A stretch of DNA of 5,839 nt from Candidatus Woesearchaeota archaeon (GTDB lineage Archaea; Nanobdellota; Nanobdellia; Woesearchaeales; UBA12501): NCBI GenBank assembly GCA_026394915.1, contig JAPLZS010000092.1, positions 1 through 5,839 of the forward strand. Reading direction: 5' to 3'. The notes beneath the pieces were generated by a model, which was not told the DNA's origin, did not search any database, and saw only the letters and a program-made list of their open reading frames with translations. The position numbers and the translations under genes are program-made. Every line of letters starts with the position of its first letter. Within the stretch, counting starts at the first letter, position 1. Below, one piece after another: positions 4,463 through 5,839 of this stretch.

Positions 4463-5839
4463 TCATCTAAAATCTGAGAAATCGCCTTTTTCTAAGATAA
4501 ATTTCATTGCATTTATGAAATATTGCCTTCTAGGGATTATTTCGCCGCTCTCCATCTGATCCGTCCTCTTCCTTGTGTTGGCTGCATATCTACTGAGAGA
4601 TTTGAGTATGGATGGATCTGCCAATGATAGCATCTCCTGACAAATCCTAGGCGCATCCTTCCTGAACTCAGGATCATGCAGAGATCTCATCGTTATATAC
4701 CCATCAATATACTGTTTTATTCCTTGTAACGGAATACCCAACCTAGGCTCGACTAACGCATAGGTTATATCATCAATCTCAAATCCTCTCCCTGAATTCG
4801 CAAAGTCAAAAACATAACCATTGCACATATTCTCCAGGAGTTTATTATCACCTAGGATTATTGGTTTGTTATCTTGATCTCTTGCGTACTTCATAATCCT
4901 TTCTATTATCCTTCCGCTTTCTCTCACTAATGGTTCAGGTACTGTTCTCATAAGTTCCCTATAAACCCTTTCGCTTGTTTCTTCAATAGGCGTTCTTATA
5001 GCTTTATAATGGGGCAATCCTGAGGTCATATGTTCTGCTTCTGGGAATTCAATTCCCCCCTCATCTGCTGCCTTGGTCAGCTCTTTGTGTGCAAATCCCA
5101 GGATGAAAAGATTGAGCATAGCGAGATTGTGGCCTTGGTGTGAAGTGTTCCACGGGACCTGGATATCAGTGAGTGATTTGAATATGCTTTCAGCTATCTC
5201 ATAGCCCGGTCCTCTCTTTCTCAGATTTTCGATGATAAGCATACTAAGACCATTATCAAGCTCAAGGGTACTCCCTCTCTTGTCTGCTATGAACCTGCCG
5301 AAAATTCCAAGAGAGTCCTTCATCGAGTACACCCTATCTTCTCCTTTATTCTGCATAGATACTGCGAACTTGACTAAATCATCCGTCAGGTCTACCATCC
5401 TGTATGATGAATGCCCTCCGAGTATAAATGTCTCAGGATGCCTTTTGGCGTACTCATGCAAGTCTATCAGGATTTCAGTTATTTGATCCCGTTGAAAACC
5501 TCTAAGATGATTATACTGCATCCCAACATAATCGCTTATCATCTGTTCATTGGACAGTTGGTGAGGTTTATTCAACCTTGAATAAATATCTGAAACCTTG
5601 CAAAACCTATAATAATTTGCAGCTAAGGTTATAGATAGATCAAGAAATTCTCGGTTTGGTTGGCCAGCATGATCTTTGATAGACCTCCTAACCTCAGCCC
5701 ACACATACTTGAATTTCATCTCCTTTGGGGCTATGTCCAACGGAGTTATTACCAGCGGGAGTCTATTAAAACTTTCTTGGATCTCTGTATAAATCTTCAA
5801 TGCTTCCTTGGGAGAGCGATCTGACAGAAGGTCCAAGGA
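4463..5839 (-). CDS. hypothetical protein with kinase-like C-terminal motif, N-terminus beyond window
   Basis: The frame is open from the window edge to TGA at 4465-4463, giving 458 codons. TTG at 5836 could serve as a start but reads as an internal leucine, because the frame stays open upstream and no ribosome-binding site is visible. The protein is soluble, mostly helical and unrecognised over its first 320 residues. Codons 327-356 (numbered from that TTG; nt 4858-4769) read I-L-G-D330, then N336, then VFD344F, then D355-D356. This resembles the HGDxxxxN...DF...D catalytic and metal-binding core of aminoglycoside phosphotransferase/choline kinase-like enzymes. Here Leu replaces the His before Gly-Asp, and Asp to Asn is one residue longer than usual. 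The helical tail after it would suit that family's C-lobe. A phosphotransferase fold is an inference, and activity is uncertain. Its stop lies 5 bp from the stop of the convergent AbrB-PhoU gene. Confidence 0.75.
   Translation of the reverse strand, partial: SLDLLSDRSPKEALKIYTEIQESFNRLPLVITPLDIAPKEMKFKYVWAEVRRSIKDHAGQPNREFLDLSITLAANYYRFCKVSDIYSRLNKPHQLSNEQMISDYVGMQYNHLRGFQRDQITEILIDLHEYAKRHPETFILGGHSSYRMVDLTDDLVKFAVSMQNKGEDRVYSMKDSLGIFGRFIADKRGSTLELDNGLSMLIIENLRKRGPGYEIAESIFKSLTDIQVPWNTSHQGHNLAMLNLFILGFAHKELTKAADEGGIEFPEAEHMTSGLPHYKAIRTPIEETSERVYRELMRTVPEPLVRESGRIIERIMKYARDQDNKPIILGDNKLLENMCNGYVFDFANSGRGFEIDDITYALVEPRLGIPLQGIKQYIDGYITMRSLHDPEFRKDAPRICQEMLSLADPSILKSLSRYAANTRKRTDQMESGEIIPRRQYFINAMKFILEKGDFSDFR
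4487..4491 (+). terminator. possible oligo-T terminator after AbrB-PhoU
   Basis: A run of five T residues lies 30 nt beyond the AbrB-PhoU stop, inside the 3' end of the opposite-strand gene. Archaeal polymerase can stop at such tracts without a hairpin. The run is short, so the call is weak. Confidence 0.25.

Overview
The window looks archaeal, and most probably comes from a DPANN-type genome such as Woesearchaeota (inference). Three things support this. The plus-strand gene fuses an AbrB-type DNA-binding head to a PhoU-like helical body, an arrangement common in archaea. The two outward-facing promoters carry archaeal TATA-like boxes rather than -35/-10 elements. The ribosome-binding sites (GGAGG, AGGT, GGTGA) are successive pieces of the archaeal anti-16S consensus GGAGGTGAT. 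The DNA is fairly AT-rich.

Positions 1-2983 (minus strand) hold a tight five-gene run. In order of transcription it encodes a classical NADP(H)-type short-chain dehydrogenase/reductase, a radical SAM enzyme with a C-terminal SPASM/twitch-like cysteine region, an Lrp/AsnC-type regulator, a 140-residue protein of unknown function, and a small protein cut off by the window edge. The gaps are 16, 7, 17 and 4 bp, and each gene has its own Shine-Dalgarno-like site, so they are almost certainly one operon.

Positions 2984-3485 are a 502-bp divergent intergenic region without a convincing gene. It carries a promoter facing each way. Just upstream of each TATA box is nearly the same AT-rich near-palindrome (16 of 17 bases identical in matching orientation). 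Between them lie a hairpin, a cluster of TCACG words and a third TATA-like element. This region is the most informative part of the window: it suggests that the operon and the AbrB-PhoU gene answer to one regulator. The Lrp-type protein and the AbrB-PhoU protein are both encoded alongside and are the obvious candidates.

Positions 3486-4457 (plus strand) encode the AbrB-PhoU protein, probably from a leaderless or nearly leaderless GTG-start mRNA. Positions 4463-5839 (minus strand) encode the C-terminal 458 residues of a larger protein that enters from beyond the window. It is mostly unrecognised but has a stretch resembling the catalytic core of APH/choline-kinase-type phosphotransferases. The two genes meet tail to tail with only 5 bp between stop codons.

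Taken together, the operon looks like a small enzyme pathway (redox enzyme plus radical enzyme) with its own regulator. Its substrate cannot be read from the sequence. No RNA gene, mobile element or CRISPR array was seen.
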